Shown: piece after piece, positions 1 through 8,986 of the stretch
How positions within the stretch are numbered: position 1 is the first letter of the stretch
Layout of the letters: the number at the start of each line of letters is the position of its first letter
DNA from: JAYRZB01 sp041916675
GTDB taxonomy: Bacteria > Pseudomonadota > Alphaproteobacteria > Rhizobiales > Devosiaceae
Assembly (NCBI GenBank): GCA_041916675.1
Contig: JAYRZB010000003.1
Coordinates: 186,001-250,000, forward strand
Direction of reading: 5' to 3'
Length of the DNA stretch: 64,000 nucleotides
Translations under genes and position numbers: made by a program
The notes under the pieces: generated by a model
What the model saw: only the letters and a program-made list of their open reading frames with translations
Database searches by the model: none
What the model was told of the DNA's origin: nothing

Positions 1-86
1 GGTTTGCGGGCCGGGATTCACCGGTCTGCAAGGGGTTTGGTCTAGTTTGCGCGCCAAGCGCCCTTCTGGCGTTGGAAGACTGCGCC

Positions 87-830
87 ATGACGACACCTGC
101 CCTTGCCATCTCGGGACTTTCCAAGACCTTCGCCCGACCTGCCGTCGATGGGTTGGACCTGACGGTGCGGGCGGGCGAATTCTATGCGCTGCTGGGGCCG
201 AACGGGGCGGGAAAGACCACTGCTCTGCGGATGGTGGCGGGGCTGCTGCAGCCCGATGCCGGGTCAATTGCTGTTTATGGCATCGACACGGCGCGAGAGC
301 CGCTGAAAGCCAAATCGGTGGTAGCATTCGTTTCGGACGAACCCATGGTCTATGACCGGCTGACGCCGATGGAGTACCTTGAGTTTGTCGCCGGGCTCTG
401 GGGCATCGAGACCGGCAGGGCCGAGGCACGGGCAAGGGAATTGGTCGAATGGCTCGGGCTCGGCCCGCACGCCAACGAGCGATGCGGCGGCTTTTCCAAG
501 GGCATGTTGCAAAAGGTGGCGCTGGCCGGCGCCCTGGTGCATGACCCTCGCCTGATCATTCTCGATGAGCCCCTGACAGGGCTTGATGCAGGCTCCGCGC
601 GGCAGGTCAAGGACGTGCTCGCCGGGCTGGTCAAGACCGGGGTGACGGTGATCATGACCACCCATATCCTTGAAGTGGCAGAACGGATGGCCGAGCGGAT
701 CGGGGTGATTGCCCATGGCAGGCTGATTGCCGAGGGCACGCTGGCAGAACTGCGCAGCCGGGCGGGCCACGAGGGTTCAACGCTGGAGGAAATCTTTCTT
801 GAGCTGGTGCGGACCGAGGATGCGGCGTGA
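87..830 (+). CDS. ABC transporter ATP-binding protein
   Basis: This 247-residue cytoplasmic ATPase powers the membrane protein encoded directly downstream. Seen in the sequence: a Walker A loop (GPNGAGKTT) near residue 40, an ABC signature region (GGFSKGMLQKV), a Walker B motif (LIILDEPLTGLD) and an H-loop histidine (TTHILEVAERM). The length fits a single-domain ABC-2 type ATPase. An in-frame TTG lies 15 bases upstream, but the ATG is preceded by GGAAG at a good distance and is preferred. Its stop codon overlaps the next start (GTGA), so the two genes are translationally coupled. The substrate cannot be read from the sequence; polymer, drug or antibiotic export are all possible. Confidence 0.93.
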   Translation: MTTPALAISGLSKTFARPAVDGLDLTVRAGEFYALLGPNGAGKTTALRMVAGLLQPDAGSIAVYGIDTAREPLKAKSVVAFVSDEPMVYDRLTPMEYLEFVAGLWGIETGRAEARARELVEWLGLGPHANERCGGFSKGMLQKVALAGALVHDPRLIILDEPLTGLDAGSARQVKDVLAGLVKTGVTVIMTTHILEVAERMAERIGVIAHGRLIAEGTLAELRSRAGHEGSTLEEIFLELVRTEDAA

Positions 831-2434
831 GCCGGAAGCCGGGAAGCACAGCCTGGTTTGCGGCGCACGAAGCGCGGCTGCAATGGCGCGAATTCACCGC
901 GATGATGACCGGCGGGCGCCCGGCGCGGGCGATCACCCTGTTGATCGTGATGCTCGTGTTCGGCGCGTTTCTGCACTGGCTGGCCTATGTGGTGATTGCC
1001 CCGCAGGTGGCAGCAGGCATTGAAGCCGACAAGGCAACGCTGGTGGCGCTGAGCGGCGGCGGAGTGCTGTTCTGGTCGGTGATGCTGTCGCAGGCGATTG
1101 AATCGGTGACACGCGCCTATTACGCCCGCGCCGATCTCGACCTCATCCTGTCTTCGCCTGCCTCGTCACGGCGGTTATTTGCTGTACGCACGGGTGCCAT
1201 TGCGCTGGCCAGCATGACGCTGGCCTGCCTTTTGGCGAGCCCGGCGATCAACGTGCTGGCGGTGATCGATGGACCGCGCTGGCTGATGGCTTATGGGGTG
1301 CTGGCCGTGCTCGGCGCGCTGGCGGCCGCAGCCGGAGTGCTGGTGACGCTGGGGCTGTTTCGGCTGGTGGGCGCGCGCCGCGCGAGGCTGATCGCCCAGA
1401 TCATTGCAGCCATTGTGGGGGCCGGATTTGTGATCGGCATACAGGCGGTGGCGATCCTGCAATTGGGCACCTACTCACGGCTGAGCTTTTTCCAGTCACC
1501 AGCGGTGGTTGCCGCCATGCCCGACGCGGCAAGCCCATTGTGGCTGCCGGCACGGGCGGCGATGGGCGACGGCATGGCGCTGGCTGCCTTTGCCGCGGTG
1601 GGATTCGGCGCGCTGCTGGCGGTGATCTGGCTCAGCGCATCCAGCTATGGCCGCCATGCGATTGCGGCGGCCGGCGTGGCGCAGATGCGCAGCAGGCAGG
1701 GGGTGGCGCGGGACTTCAGGCTGCGGAGCGTCAAGCAGACGTTGCGCGCCAAGGAATGGAAGCTGCTGCGACGCGACCCGTGGCTGCTGTCGCAGACGCT
1801 GATGCAGATGCTCTACCTGCTGCCCCCGGCGCTGCTTTTATGGATCAACTATGGCGATGCCTCGGGCGTGAGCGTAGTGATCGTGCCGGTGCTGGTGATG
1901 GCAGGCGGGCAACTTGCGGGCGGCCTGGCCTGGCTGGCGATTTCGGGCGAGGACGCGCACGACCTGGTGGCCACCGCGCCGGTTTCGGCGCGCACGGTGC
2001 TGACCGCCAAGATCGAAGCGGTGATGGGCGCCGTCGGGGTATTGCTGGCGCCGCTGGCTTTGGCCTTCGCCATTGTGTCCCCCGGCGGGGCGCTAGTGGC
2101 AGCAGCGGGAATTGCGCTGGCGGCTGCCAGTTCGACAGCGATCCAGATGTGGTTCCGCACCCAGGCGCGGCGCAGCCAGTTCAGGCGGCGGCAAACCTCG
2201 TCGCGCGTGGCAACGCTGGCGGAAGCATTCAGCTCGATCCTGTGGGCGGCGACGGCGGCATCGGTGGCGGCGGGGGGAATCGTTGCAATTCTTGGAGTGT
2301 TACCTGCCGCGCTGGCGCTGATTGTGCTTTTGATCGCCTGGCTGATCAGCCCGCGTCCGCGCCGGGCCAAGCGGGAGAAGCCCCCTAAAACCCAAGCGCC
2401 GTCTCTGCCAGCAGCCACTCGCGGAATACCTTGA
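827..2434 (+). CDS. ABC-2 type transporter permease
   Basis: A 535-residue inner-membrane protein with many hydrophobic segments, for example ITLLIVMLVFGAFLHWLAY near residue 40, and a Lys/Arg/Pro-rich tail. It starts at a GTG that overlaps the stop of the ATPase gene, which marks the pair as one transporter. It is larger than a minimal ABC-2 permease and resembles the fused two-half permeases that work with one ATPase. The 3' end runs 50 bases into the convergent LysR gene, so the last 16 or so codons are also antisense to that gene. The substrate is unknown. Confidence 0.85.
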   Translation: MSRKPGSTAWFAAHEARLQWREFTAMMTGGRPARAITLLIVMLVFGAFLHWLAYVVIAPQVAAGIEADKATLVALSGGGVLFWSVMLSQAIESVTRAYYARADLDLILSSPASSRRLFAVRTGAIALASMTLACLLASPAINVLAVIDGPRWLMAYGVLAVLGALAAAAGVLVTLGLFRLVGARRARLIAQIIAAIVGAGFVIGIQAVAILQLGTYSRLSFFQSPAVVAAMPDAASPLWLPARAAMGDGMALAAFAAVGFGALLAVIWLSASSYGRHAIAAAGVAQMRSRQGVARDFRLRSVKQTLRAKEWKLLRRDPWLLSQTLMQMLYLLPPALLLWINYGDASGVSVVIVPVLVMAGGQLAGGLAWLAISGEDAHDLVATAPVSARTVLTAKIEAVMGAVGVLLAPLALAFAIVSPGGALVAAAGIALAAASSTAIQMWFRTQARRSQFRRRQTSSRVATLAEAFSSILWAATAASVAAGGIVAILGVLPAALALIVLLIAWLISPRPRRAKREKPPKTQAPSLPAATRGIP

Positions 2435-3281
2435 TCTTGTGCTCGTTCCGGCGGGCATGCGGATAGGCCAACCAGATACTGGTGGCATCGGTATAGACGA
2501 GATCAAACGGTTGGATCAGCCGCCCATCGGCCAATTCGGCGCGGAAATAGGCCGGACAGAGCAGGCCCACGCCACCACCGGAAATTGCCACCTCGCCATC
2601 GAAGTATTGGCTGCCGAGGCGGTTGTTCGGCCGGCTGGTCAGGTCGTCGACCTGGCCTTCCACCCCGGCCGCTGCCAGCCACAAGCGCCACCACGGATCG
2701 TGCGGATCGATGATGGGCAATTTGAGCAAGTCTTGTGGTGTGTGAATGCCGCCGATGCTTTCAGCCAGTCTGGGGCTGAGGATGGGGGAATAGTAGTTGG
2801 GCAGGAGCTTGTGGGCGACAAGACCCGGCCATTCGCCAAGGCCAGAGCGCAGCGCTACATCGACGCCATCGCGGGCAAAATCGGCCACAACGTTGCTGGC
2901 ATCAAGGCGCACCGCCAGATCAGGATGGGCCAGTTGGAACCGCCCCAGCCGCTGCACCAGCCAGCGGGCGGCGAACGAGTGCATCGAAGTGACGAAGAGG
3001 GTGTTGCGCTCCTGCTGCAAGGTCGGTCCAAAAGCCTCGACCAGCATTTCGAAAGCGCGGGTGACCGGCCCAGCCAATTGCTGGCCTGCTTCGGTCAGTT
3101 CCACCTGGCGCGGGCGGCGCAGAAACAGCGGGGTGCCGACGCGTTCTTCGAGCAGCTTGATCTGGTAGCTGACGGCGGCCTGCGTCATGCCCAGTTCCTC
3201 GCCGGCGCGGGTGAAACTGAGATGCCGCGCTACGGCCTCGAAGACGCGGACAGCGGCGAGGGGCGGCAGGTGAGCGTTCAT
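2385..3281 (-). CDS. LysR-family regulator, GcvA-like
   Basis: A 298-residue transcription factor. An N-terminal winged helix-turn-helix (LSFTRAGEELGMTQAAVSYQ, residues about 21-40) is followed by a periplasmic-binding-protein-like effector domain. The HTH and the pattern around VAISGGGVGLL are typical of the GcvA/AmpR branch of LysR proteins. GcvA controls the glycine cleavage genes in enterobacteria; here gcvP lies only about 1.5 kb away, so a link to glycine metabolism is possible but is inference. It is divergent from a 58-codon gene, with 106 bases between the starts where an operator would be expected. Its 3' end overlaps the ABC permease gene tail to tail. Confidence 0.88.
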   Translation of the reverse strand: MNAHLPPLAAVRVFEAVARHLSFTRAGEELGMTQAAVSYQIKLLEERVGTPLFLRRPRQVELTEAGQQLAGPVTRAFEMLVEAFGPTLQQERNTLFVTSMHSFAARWLVQRLGRFQLAHPDLAVRLDASNVVADFARDGVDVALRSGLGEWPGLVAHKLLPNYYSPILSPRLAESIGGIHTPQDLLKLPIIDPHDPWWRLWLAAAGVEGQVDDLTSRPNNRLGSQYFDGEVAISGGGVGLLCPAYFRAELADGRLIQPFDLVYTDATSIWLAYPHARRNEHKIKVFREWLLAETALGF

Positions 3282-3346
3282 CTGATATAAGCCTGCCTGA
3301 TGGATATCGTGAAAGCTTCGATTGGATATACAGCGTTTTCCAGCGC

Positions 3347-3373
3347 ATTGAGATGATCATGCATCAAATCAAT
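3347..3373. promoter_or_regulatory. Candidate LysR operator (imperfect palindrome)
   Basis: An imperfect dyad with arms ATTGA.GATG and CATC..ATCAAT lies in the divergent spacer between the LysR gene and the 58-codon gene, just upstream of the latter's ribosome binding site. LysR regulators usually bind such dyads in divergent promoters. No binding evidence exists and the call is tentative. Confidence 0.3.
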
Positions 3374-3387
3374 CGTGGAGAACAGCC

Positions 3388-3564
3388 ATGTTCAAAGTCA
3401 CCAAACAATCCGCTTTTGGCCTGAGAGACCTGCTGCCGTTCCGGTCGCGCTGGCAAGGGATGGAGCCTGTCGCGCCCCGGTTTCTAATGGGCGAGGGTCT
3501 GAGCGAGCACCTGCAACGCGATATCGGCATCATTGATGGCCGCCAGCACCCACCTGGGCGTTGA
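3388..3564 (+). CDS. Small protein, 58 aa, DUF1127-like C-terminus
   Basis: A short gene divergent from the LysR regulator. The ATG follows a clear ribosome binding site (GGAG, 7 bases upstream). The product begins MFKVTKQSAFGLRDLLPFRS and carries LSEHLQRDIGI near residues 37-47. This resembles the HxxRDIGI motif at the end of DUF1127 proteins, a family of small, often stress- or phosphate-linked proteins in alphaproteobacteria. The stop lies two bases before the end of the convergent pdxY gene. Divergence from a LysR gene suggests it is that regulator's target. The family assignment rests on one short motif and is uncertain. Confidence 0.5.
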   Translation: MFKVTKQSAFGLRDLLPFRSRWQGMEPVAPRFLMGEGLSEHLQRDIGIIDGRQHPPGR

Positions 3565-3566
3565 GC

Positions 3567-4406
3567 TTAGATCGCTTCAGCCGCGAACAGGCGGCTGGGT
3601 GCCAGCAGGGCTGGGCCGGTGCGGACGATTTCAAGCTCCATGCTGTCGCGGGCCACGGTCTGGGTGAGCACGGCGAACATGCCTGAAATGGCAAGCGAGA
3701 GTGCATCGGGCGTGGGATTGCCGCGCAGCAGATTGGCAACGAACAGGGCCGTCATCAGATCGCCGGTGCCTGAATAGCGCGCGGGCAGCCTGGGCGTGAC
3801 GACACGCCAGGCCGCATCGGCGGTGACAGCGTAGGTTTCGATGGTGCCATCGGATGTGGTGTCCAGGATAGCACCGCTGACGACCACCGTCGGTGCGGCA
3901 AGGCTGCGGGCCGCCGCAACCAGGGCGGCCACGGTCGAAACCGGCGTGTCGGCGAGGAACGCAAGTTCGAACTGGTTGGGCGTCAGGATATCGGCAATGG
4001 GTGCCAGCGCTGTACGGAAAGCCTCGCGCACCGGCTCCTTGACGTAAAAACCGGGCTCGGTGTCGCCACAAACCGGATCGCAGACATAGAGCAGGCCAGA
4101 ATTGAGTGCGCGGGCGCGGGTGACAAAAGCGGCAATAGCGGCGCCATTTTCGGGCGCGCCGAGATAGCCGCTCACCACGGCGCGGGCGGATGCTGCAAGG
4201 CCACGCTCTTCGGCGCCCAGCAGCAGATCGGCAACCAAGGCCGGATCAAGGGCCTTGCCGCGCAGCGTAGGATAGCGCGGATTATTGCTCAGGAGCGTGG
4301 TGGGCACGGGGGCGACATTGATGCCTGCCAGCTGCAGGGGGAAAACGGCAGCGGAATTGCCGACATGGCCATAGACCACCTGGGACTGGATCGAAATCAC
4401 GCTCAC
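3567..4406 (-). CDS. pdxY: Pyridoxal kinase
   Basis: Phosphorylates pyridoxal with ATP to give pyridoxal 5'-phosphate (PLP) in the salvage pathway. The 279-residue product opens with SVISIQSQVVYGHVGNSAA, a close match to the start of enterobacterial PdxY. It has the ribokinase-fold family's CDPV segment (CDPVCGDTEPGF) and the anion-hole motif GTGDLMTALF near the C-terminus. I chose a GTG start, preceded by GGAG about 8 bases upstream, because it puts the conserved N-terminus at residue 2; longer reading frames to the left have no family match. It is divergent from the gcvP riboswitch. Both GcvP and the nearby Kbl need PLP, so the placement makes metabolic sense. Confidence 0.92.
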   Translation of the reverse strand: MSVISIQSQVVYGHVGNSAAVFPLQLAGINVAPVPTTLLSNNPRYPTLRGKALDPALVADLLLGAEERGLAASARAVVSGYLGAPENGAAIAAFVTRARALNSGLLYVCDPVCGDTEPGFYVKEPVREAFRTALAPIADILTPNQFELAFLADTPVSTVAALVAAARSLAAPTVVVSGAILDTTSDGTIETYAVTADAAWRVVTPRLPARYSGTGDLMTALFVANLLRGNPTPDALSLAISGMFAVLTQTVARDSMELEIVRTGPALLAPSRLFAAEAI

Positions 4407-4530
4407 GGGACAACTCCATCTGCGGGCCGGACCGACTCGCGCGCCGCATAGAACATGGGTTTTGGTGGGGATGGAAGAGCCCGCCCCAGCGCGGGGGCTT
4501 GACGGCGCGCATGCCGCCCAATAGCTAGAA

Positions 4531-4692
4531 TGCGTCGCCGGGAGAGACTGCCTTGACTGGCAGCGCCGAAGGAGCAACCGCCCCGGAAACTCTCAGGCAA
4601 AAGAACCGCGACGCATAAACATCTGGAAAGTGGCGCAGCAGCGCCCGCCGAAGGGATAACGATCTCAGGCGCAAGAGACAGATGGGGCGAAC
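4531..4692 (+). promoter_or_regulatory. Tandem glycine riboswitch upstream of gcvP
   Basis: Two glycine aptamers in a row can be read directly. The first runs from about 4531 to 4616, with GGAGAGACTGCC, then GCCGAAGGAGCAA and AACTCTCAGGCAAAAGAACC, closed by a GCGTCGC/GCGACGC stem. The second runs from about 4618 to 4692, with GCCGAAGGGATAACGATCTC and CAGGCGCAAGAGACAGATGG, closed by a CATCTG/CAGATG stem. This is the classic gcvT-motif RNA, which binds glycine and usually switches on glycine cleavage genes. About 150 bases separate it from the gcvP start; a short GGCC-TTTC-GGCC hairpin follows at about 4701-4712, but no clear terminator is visible, so the mode of control is uncertain. Confidence 0.93.
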
Positions 4693-4845
4693 AACCCACG
4701 GCCTTTCGGCCCGAGGATGCGCCCGGATGCTTGCCTTTGATGCAGACATTTTCTGGATTGCAGCACCGCTGAGCGGCAACGCCCTTTGCTGTTCGCAGGC
4801 GTGCGTCCCGTGCTCCACCGCCCTTCCCTGCCCAAGGACACCATC

Positions 4846-7719
4846 ATGACTTTTGCCAAGCTCGCTGCTGAACCCGCGCCCGTGTCCTTTGCCCAGCGCC
4901 ATATCGGGCCCGATGGGGACGATGTGGCCGCCATGGTAGCCGCGACCGGCGCCACGAGCCTTGATGCCCTGATTGCCGAAACGGTGCCGGGCTCGATCCG
5001 CCAGAGCGTGCCGCTGGACCTCGGGCCGGGGCTGAGCGAACCCGATGCGCTGGCGGAAATGACGCGGATTGCGCGCAAGAACCAGGTGTTCACCTCGCTG
5101 ATCGGCCAGGGCTATTCCGATACCATTCTGCCGCCGGTGATCCTGCGCAATATCCTTGAGAACCCGGCCTGGTACACAGCCTATACCCCCTATCAGCCTG
5201 AAATCAGCCAGGGGCGGCTGGAAGCGCTGATCAATTACCAGACGATGATTGCCGACCTGACCGGGCTCGACATTGCCAATGCCTCGCTGCTTGATGAAGC
5301 GACGGCGGCGGCCGAAGCCATGGCGGTGGCGCAGCGCGCCAGCAAGGCCGGCGCCACGGCGTTTTTTGTTGATGCCAATGTGCATCCGCAGACCCTTGCG
5401 GTGCTGCGCACCCGCGCCGAGCCGCTGGGGTGGACGCTGGTGGTGGGCGATCCGGCCAAAGATCTAGACGCCGACACCGTGTTTGGCGGTATTTTGCAAT
5501 ATCCCGGTTCGACCGGGGCAATCGCAGATATCTCGGCCCCGATTGCCGCGATCAAGGCAGCGGGCGGGATTGCGGTTGTTGCCGCTGATCTGCTGGCACT
5601 GACGGTGCTGACCTCGCCGGGCGAACTGGGCGCGGATATCGCCATAGGTTCGGCGCAGCGCTTCGGCGTGCCGATGGGCTATGGTGGGCCGCATGCAGCC
5701 TATATGGCGGTCAAGGACCCGCTCAAGCGCATCATGCCGGGCCGACTGGTGGGTGTGTCGATCGATGCGCGCGGCGAACGGGCCTATCGGCTGACGCTGC
5801 AGACGCGCGAACAGCACATTCGCCGAGAGAAGGCGACCTCGAACATCTGCACCGCCCAGGTGCTGCTGGCGGTAATTGCCTCGATGTATGCGGTTTATCA
5901 CGGCCCGGAGGGCCTGACCAAAATCGCCCAGGCGGTGCACCGGCGCACCGCCGTTCTGGCGCAGGGATTGAAGGAACTGGGCTATACGCTTGGCAGCGAG
6001 AGCTTTTTCGACACGATTTCGGTCAAGGTCGGCGGCAAGCGTGATGTGATCCTGTTCAAGGCGCGCGAGGCCAGGATCAACCTGCGAGTGATCGACGCCG
6101 AAACGCTGGGCATCAGCCTTGATGAGACGACCACGCCCGAAACCGTGGAAGGCGTGTGGGCGGCATTTGCCGGGGCGCTGAAGTTCGACGACGTCGCCAG
6201 CCGCGCCAGCGAGGGATTGCCGCAAGGGCTTAAGCGTAAGAGCACGTTCCTGACTCATCCGGTGTTCCACCGCTACCGGTCGGAAACCGAAATCCTGCGC
6301 TATATGCGCAAGCTGGCCGACCGGGACCTGGCGCTTGACCGGGCGATGATCCCGCTCGGCTCGTGCACGATGAAGCTCAATGCCACCACCGAAATGATCC
6401 CGGTGACCTTCCCCGAATTTGGCAAACTGCACCCGTTTGCGCCGGTGGAGCAGGCGCAGGGTTATGTCGAGTTGGCCGACAACCTGAAGCGCTGGCTGTG
6501 CGAAATTACCGGCTATGACGCGGTATCGCTGCAGCCCAATTCGGGTGCGCAGGGCGAATATGCCGGCCTTCTGGCCATTCGCGGTTATCACATGAGCCGG
6601 GGCGATGGGCACCGCAATGTCTGCCTGATCCCCTCCTCGGCCCATGGCACCAACCCGGCCTCGGCCCAGATGGTGGGCATGGATGTGGTGGTGACCGCGT
6701 GTGACGATCACGGCAATGTCGATGTGGCCGATCTCAAGGCCAAGGCCGAGCTGCACCGCGACCGGCTGGCTGCCGTGATGGTGACCTATCCCTCGACCCA
6801 TGGGGTGTTTGAGGAATCGATCCGCGAAATCTGCGACATCGTGCATGCTAATGGCGGGCAGGTTTATCTCGACGGCGCCAACATGAATGCGCAGGTGGGG
6901 CTCTCGCAGCCGGGCAAGTTCGGCGCTGACGTGTCGCACCTGAACCTGCACAAGACCTTCTGCATTCCGCATGGCGGCGGCGGCCCGGGGATGGGCCCGA
7001 TCGGGGTGCGCGCGCATCTGGCGCCGTTCCTGCCCGGCCACCCGGATGCCGATGGTGGCAAGGCTCCGGTCGGCCCGGTTTCGGCCGCCCCGACGGGTTC
7101 GGCGTCAATCCTGCCGATCTCCTATGCCTATATCCTGATGATGGGCGGCAAGGGCCTGACGGATGCGACCAAGATCGCCATCCTGAATGCCAACTACATT
7201 GCAGCCCGGCTCGATCCACATTTCCCCGTGCTCTACAAGAACCATAACGGGCGGGTGGCGCATGAGTGTATCGTTGATCCGCGCGGCCTCAAGGATGCCT
7301 ATGGGGTGAGTGTCGACGATATCGCCAAGCGGCTGATCGACTATGGGTTCCATGCCCCGACCATGAGCTTCCCGGTGCCGGGAACGCTGATGATCGAACC
7401 GACGGAATCGGAATCCAAGCGCGAGATCGACCGCTTCATCGATGCCATGATCGCCATTCGGGGCGAGATCGAGGACATCGCCAAAGGGCGTTTCACGGCT
7501 GAGGAAAGCCCGCTGCATTTTGCCCCGCACACCATCAGCGACATTGCGGAGACCAACTGGACCCGCAAATACGAGCGGACCGAGGGATGTTTCCCCGCCG
7601 GTGTTTCCCCGCTCGACAAATACTGGAGCCCGGTGAACCGGGTCGACAATGTCTATGGCGACCGCAACATCATGTGTTCGTGTCCGCCGCTTGAGGAATA
7701 CCAAGAAGCGGCCGAATAA
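4846..7719 (+). CDS. gcvP: Glycine dehydrogenase (decarboxylating), P-protein
   Basis: The 957-residue single-chain P-protein of the glycine cleavage system. It decarboxylates glycine with PLP and passes the aminomethyl group to lipoyl-GcvH. The N-terminus (FAQRHIGPDGDDVAAM), the GSCTMKLNATTEM motif and the PLP lysine in LNLHKTFCIPHGGGGPGMGP (Lys703 from this start) are all present, and the length matches fused P-proteins of about 950-960 residues. An earlier in-frame start would add 20 residues without family match; the chosen ATG follows AAGGA. The gene is under a glycine riboswitch. Unusually, gcvT and gcvH are not next to it anywhere in this window, so the rest of the complex must be encoded elsewhere. 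Confidence 0.97.
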   Translation: MTFAKLAAEPAPVSFAQRHIGPDGDDVAAMVAATGATSLDALIAETVPGSIRQSVPLDLGPGLSEPDALAEMTRIARKNQVFTSLIGQGYSDTILPPVILRNILENPAWYTAYTPYQPEISQGRLEALINYQTMIADLTGLDIANASLLDEATAAAEAMAVAQRASKAGATAFFVDANVHPQTLAVLRTRAEPLGWTLVVGDPAKDLDADTVFGGILQYPGSTGAIADISAPIAAIKAAGGIAVVAADLLALTVLTSPGELGADIAIGSAQRFGVPMGYGGPHAAYMAVKDPLKRIMPGRLVGVSIDARGERAYRLTLQTREQHIRREKATSNICTAQVLLAVIASMYAVYHGPEGLTKIAQAVHRRTAVLAQGLKELGYTLGSESFFDTISVKVGGKRDVILFKAREARINLRVIDAETLGISLDETTTPETVEGVWAAFAGALKFDDVASRASEGLPQGLKRKSTFLTHPVFHRYRSETEILRYMRKLADRDLALDRAMIPLGSCTMKLNATTEMIPVTFPEFGKLHPFAPVEQAQGYVELADNLKRWLCEITGYDAVSLQPNSGAQGEYAGLLAIRGYHMSRGDGHRNVCLIPSSAHGTNPASAQMVGMDVVVTACDDHGNVDVADLKAKAELHRDRLAAVMVTYPSTHGVFEESIREICDIVHANGGQVYLDGANMNAQVGLSQPGKFGADVSHLNLHKTFCIPHGGGGPGMGPIGVRAHLAPFLPGHPDADGGKAPVGPVSAAPTGSASILPISYAYILMMGGKGLTDATKIAILNANYIAARLDPHFPVLYKNHNGRVAHECIVDPRGLKDAYGVSVDDIAKRLIDYGFHAPTMSFPVPGTLMIEPTESESKREIDRFIDAMIAIRGEIEDIAKGRFTAEESPLHFAPHTISDIAETNWTRKYERTEGCFPAGVSPLDKYWSPVNRVDNVYGDRNIMCSCPPLEEYQEAAE

Positions 7720-7732
7720 CGGCCCGCAACTC

Positions 7733-7760
7733 AGCCCGCCGGGAGACCGGCGGGCTTTTT
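7733..7760 (+). terminator. Rho-independent terminator after gcvP
   Basis: An 8-bp perfect stem (AGCCCGCC/GGCGGGCT) with a short loop is followed directly by TTTTT, beginning 13 bases after the gcvP stop. This is the clearest intrinsic terminator in the window. Confidence 0.9.
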
Positions 7761-7854
7761 CATTTCCGGAGGCCCAGTGCGGAGTGGACAGGTGCATGGC
7801 GAGGCCAAATGCGCTATCGTATCACTTGTGACTTTTGCGCATTTGAGCAACCGG

Positions 7855-8745
7855 ATGAGACTTTACACCCGGCTCCGGCACGCCATCATTCCAGAACGCA
7901 CCAGGCTGGCGTTCTCCTATCGCAAACGACAGGGGCGCTGGCCGGACCTGGTTAGGCCAACGCGATTCAGCGAGAAAATCCAGATTGCCAAGATGGCCTG
8001 GCGCTCGCCGCTTATGGTGACGCTGGCGGATAAGATCGCGGCGAAGGACTATGTTGGCAGGCTGCTCGGGCAGGAGTGGATAACCCCGAACCTGTGGACC
8101 GGCGCTGACCTTCCCCCACGCCGGGAGCGCGACTGGCCGGTTCCATTTGTCTTGAAAGCCAACAACGGCAGTGGCGGGCACATTTTTGTCCGCAGCCAGG
8201 CTCCGCTCGATTGGCGGGAGATCGAAGACAGGGTCGCCGCCGACGAAGGTGACACCCACGGTTCTCGCTGGGGTGAATGGGTCTACACGCAGATCCCTCC
8301 GCGATGGCTGGTGGAGCCCCTGCTGGATCAAGACGGCATACCTCCGGCGGATTTCAAATTCTTCGTGTTCAATCAGCGGGTCGAGTTTATCCAGGTCCAC
8401 CACGACCGGTACGGAAACTATATTGCCCCGATCTATGATCGGGAGTGGACCAAGCAACCGTTTGGACTGCACGGGCCGCATAGAGACACCTCGTTCCCGC
8501 GCCCTGCCTCGCTTGCAGCCATGATCGCCGGCGCCGAGCAGATTGCGCGGGGCTTTCCGTTTGCAAGGATTGATCTTTACGAGATCGGAGGCAGGCCGCG
8601 CTTTGGCGAGGTGACGTTCTATCCCGGGTCCGGGCATTCGGTTTTCGATCCTGCGGACATTGACCTGACCTATGGCGCCCTGTGGACCGACCTTGACCTT
8701 GATGCTTATCGTGCCCGGACTGCGCCGGATTTGATTGGCGCATAG
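7855..8745 (+). CDS. TupA-like ATP-grasp protein
   Basis: A 296-residue protein of the ATPgrasp_TupA type, first named for teichuronopeptide biosynthesis and often found among polysaccharide or glycoconjugate genes. Seen: LTLADKIAAKDYVG-like N-terminal region (MVTLADKIAAKDYVG), an ATP-binding KANNGSGGHIFV segment, PADFKFFVFNQRVEFIQVHH and a C-terminal GEVTFYPGSG. Family members are thought to ligate amino acids or modify surface polymers; the substrate here is unknown. A GTG 78 bases upstream is in frame, but the ATG at MRLYTRLRHAI fits the family better. It stands alone between a terminator and the kbl-tdh operon, with no polysaccharide genes beside it. Confidence 0.8.
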   Translation: MRLYTRLRHAIIPERTRLAFSYRKRQGRWPDLVRPTRFSEKIQIAKMAWRSPLMVTLADKIAAKDYVGRLLGQEWITPNLWTGADLPPRRERDWPVPFVLKANNGSGGHIFVRSQAPLDWREIEDRVAADEGDTHGSRWGEWVYTQIPPRWLVEPLLDQDGIPPADFKFFVFNQRVEFIQVHHDRYGNYIAPIYDREWTKQPFGLHGPHRDTSFPRPASLAAMIAGAEQIARGFPFARIDLYEIGGRPRFGEVTFYPGSGHSVFDPADIDLTYGALWTDLDLDAYRARTAPDLIGA

Positions 8746-8986
8746 AACCGCAACGCCAACAATGCGCGCTCTGATCAAGGTGTCCCCCTTCCCTGGCCGA
8801 CGCAAAATTGTTCTCCTGATGCGTAAGAATTCTCCCTATTTCCCGAATTCGCGGTGAAGCGCGGCCTTATGACGTTCCGTTTTCCGACACCGGACACAAA
8901 ACTTTACCTCTGACGCCAATTCATTCCGGCTGGGAAAGCAACGCAAAGTGGGTAGGCTGTCCAGCTTAAGCGACTGAGGATCAATT

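Noticed and set aside
5464..7041. 525-codon minus-strand frame inside gcvP
   Set aside because: Shadow of gcvP; no ribosome binding site or recognisable domain.
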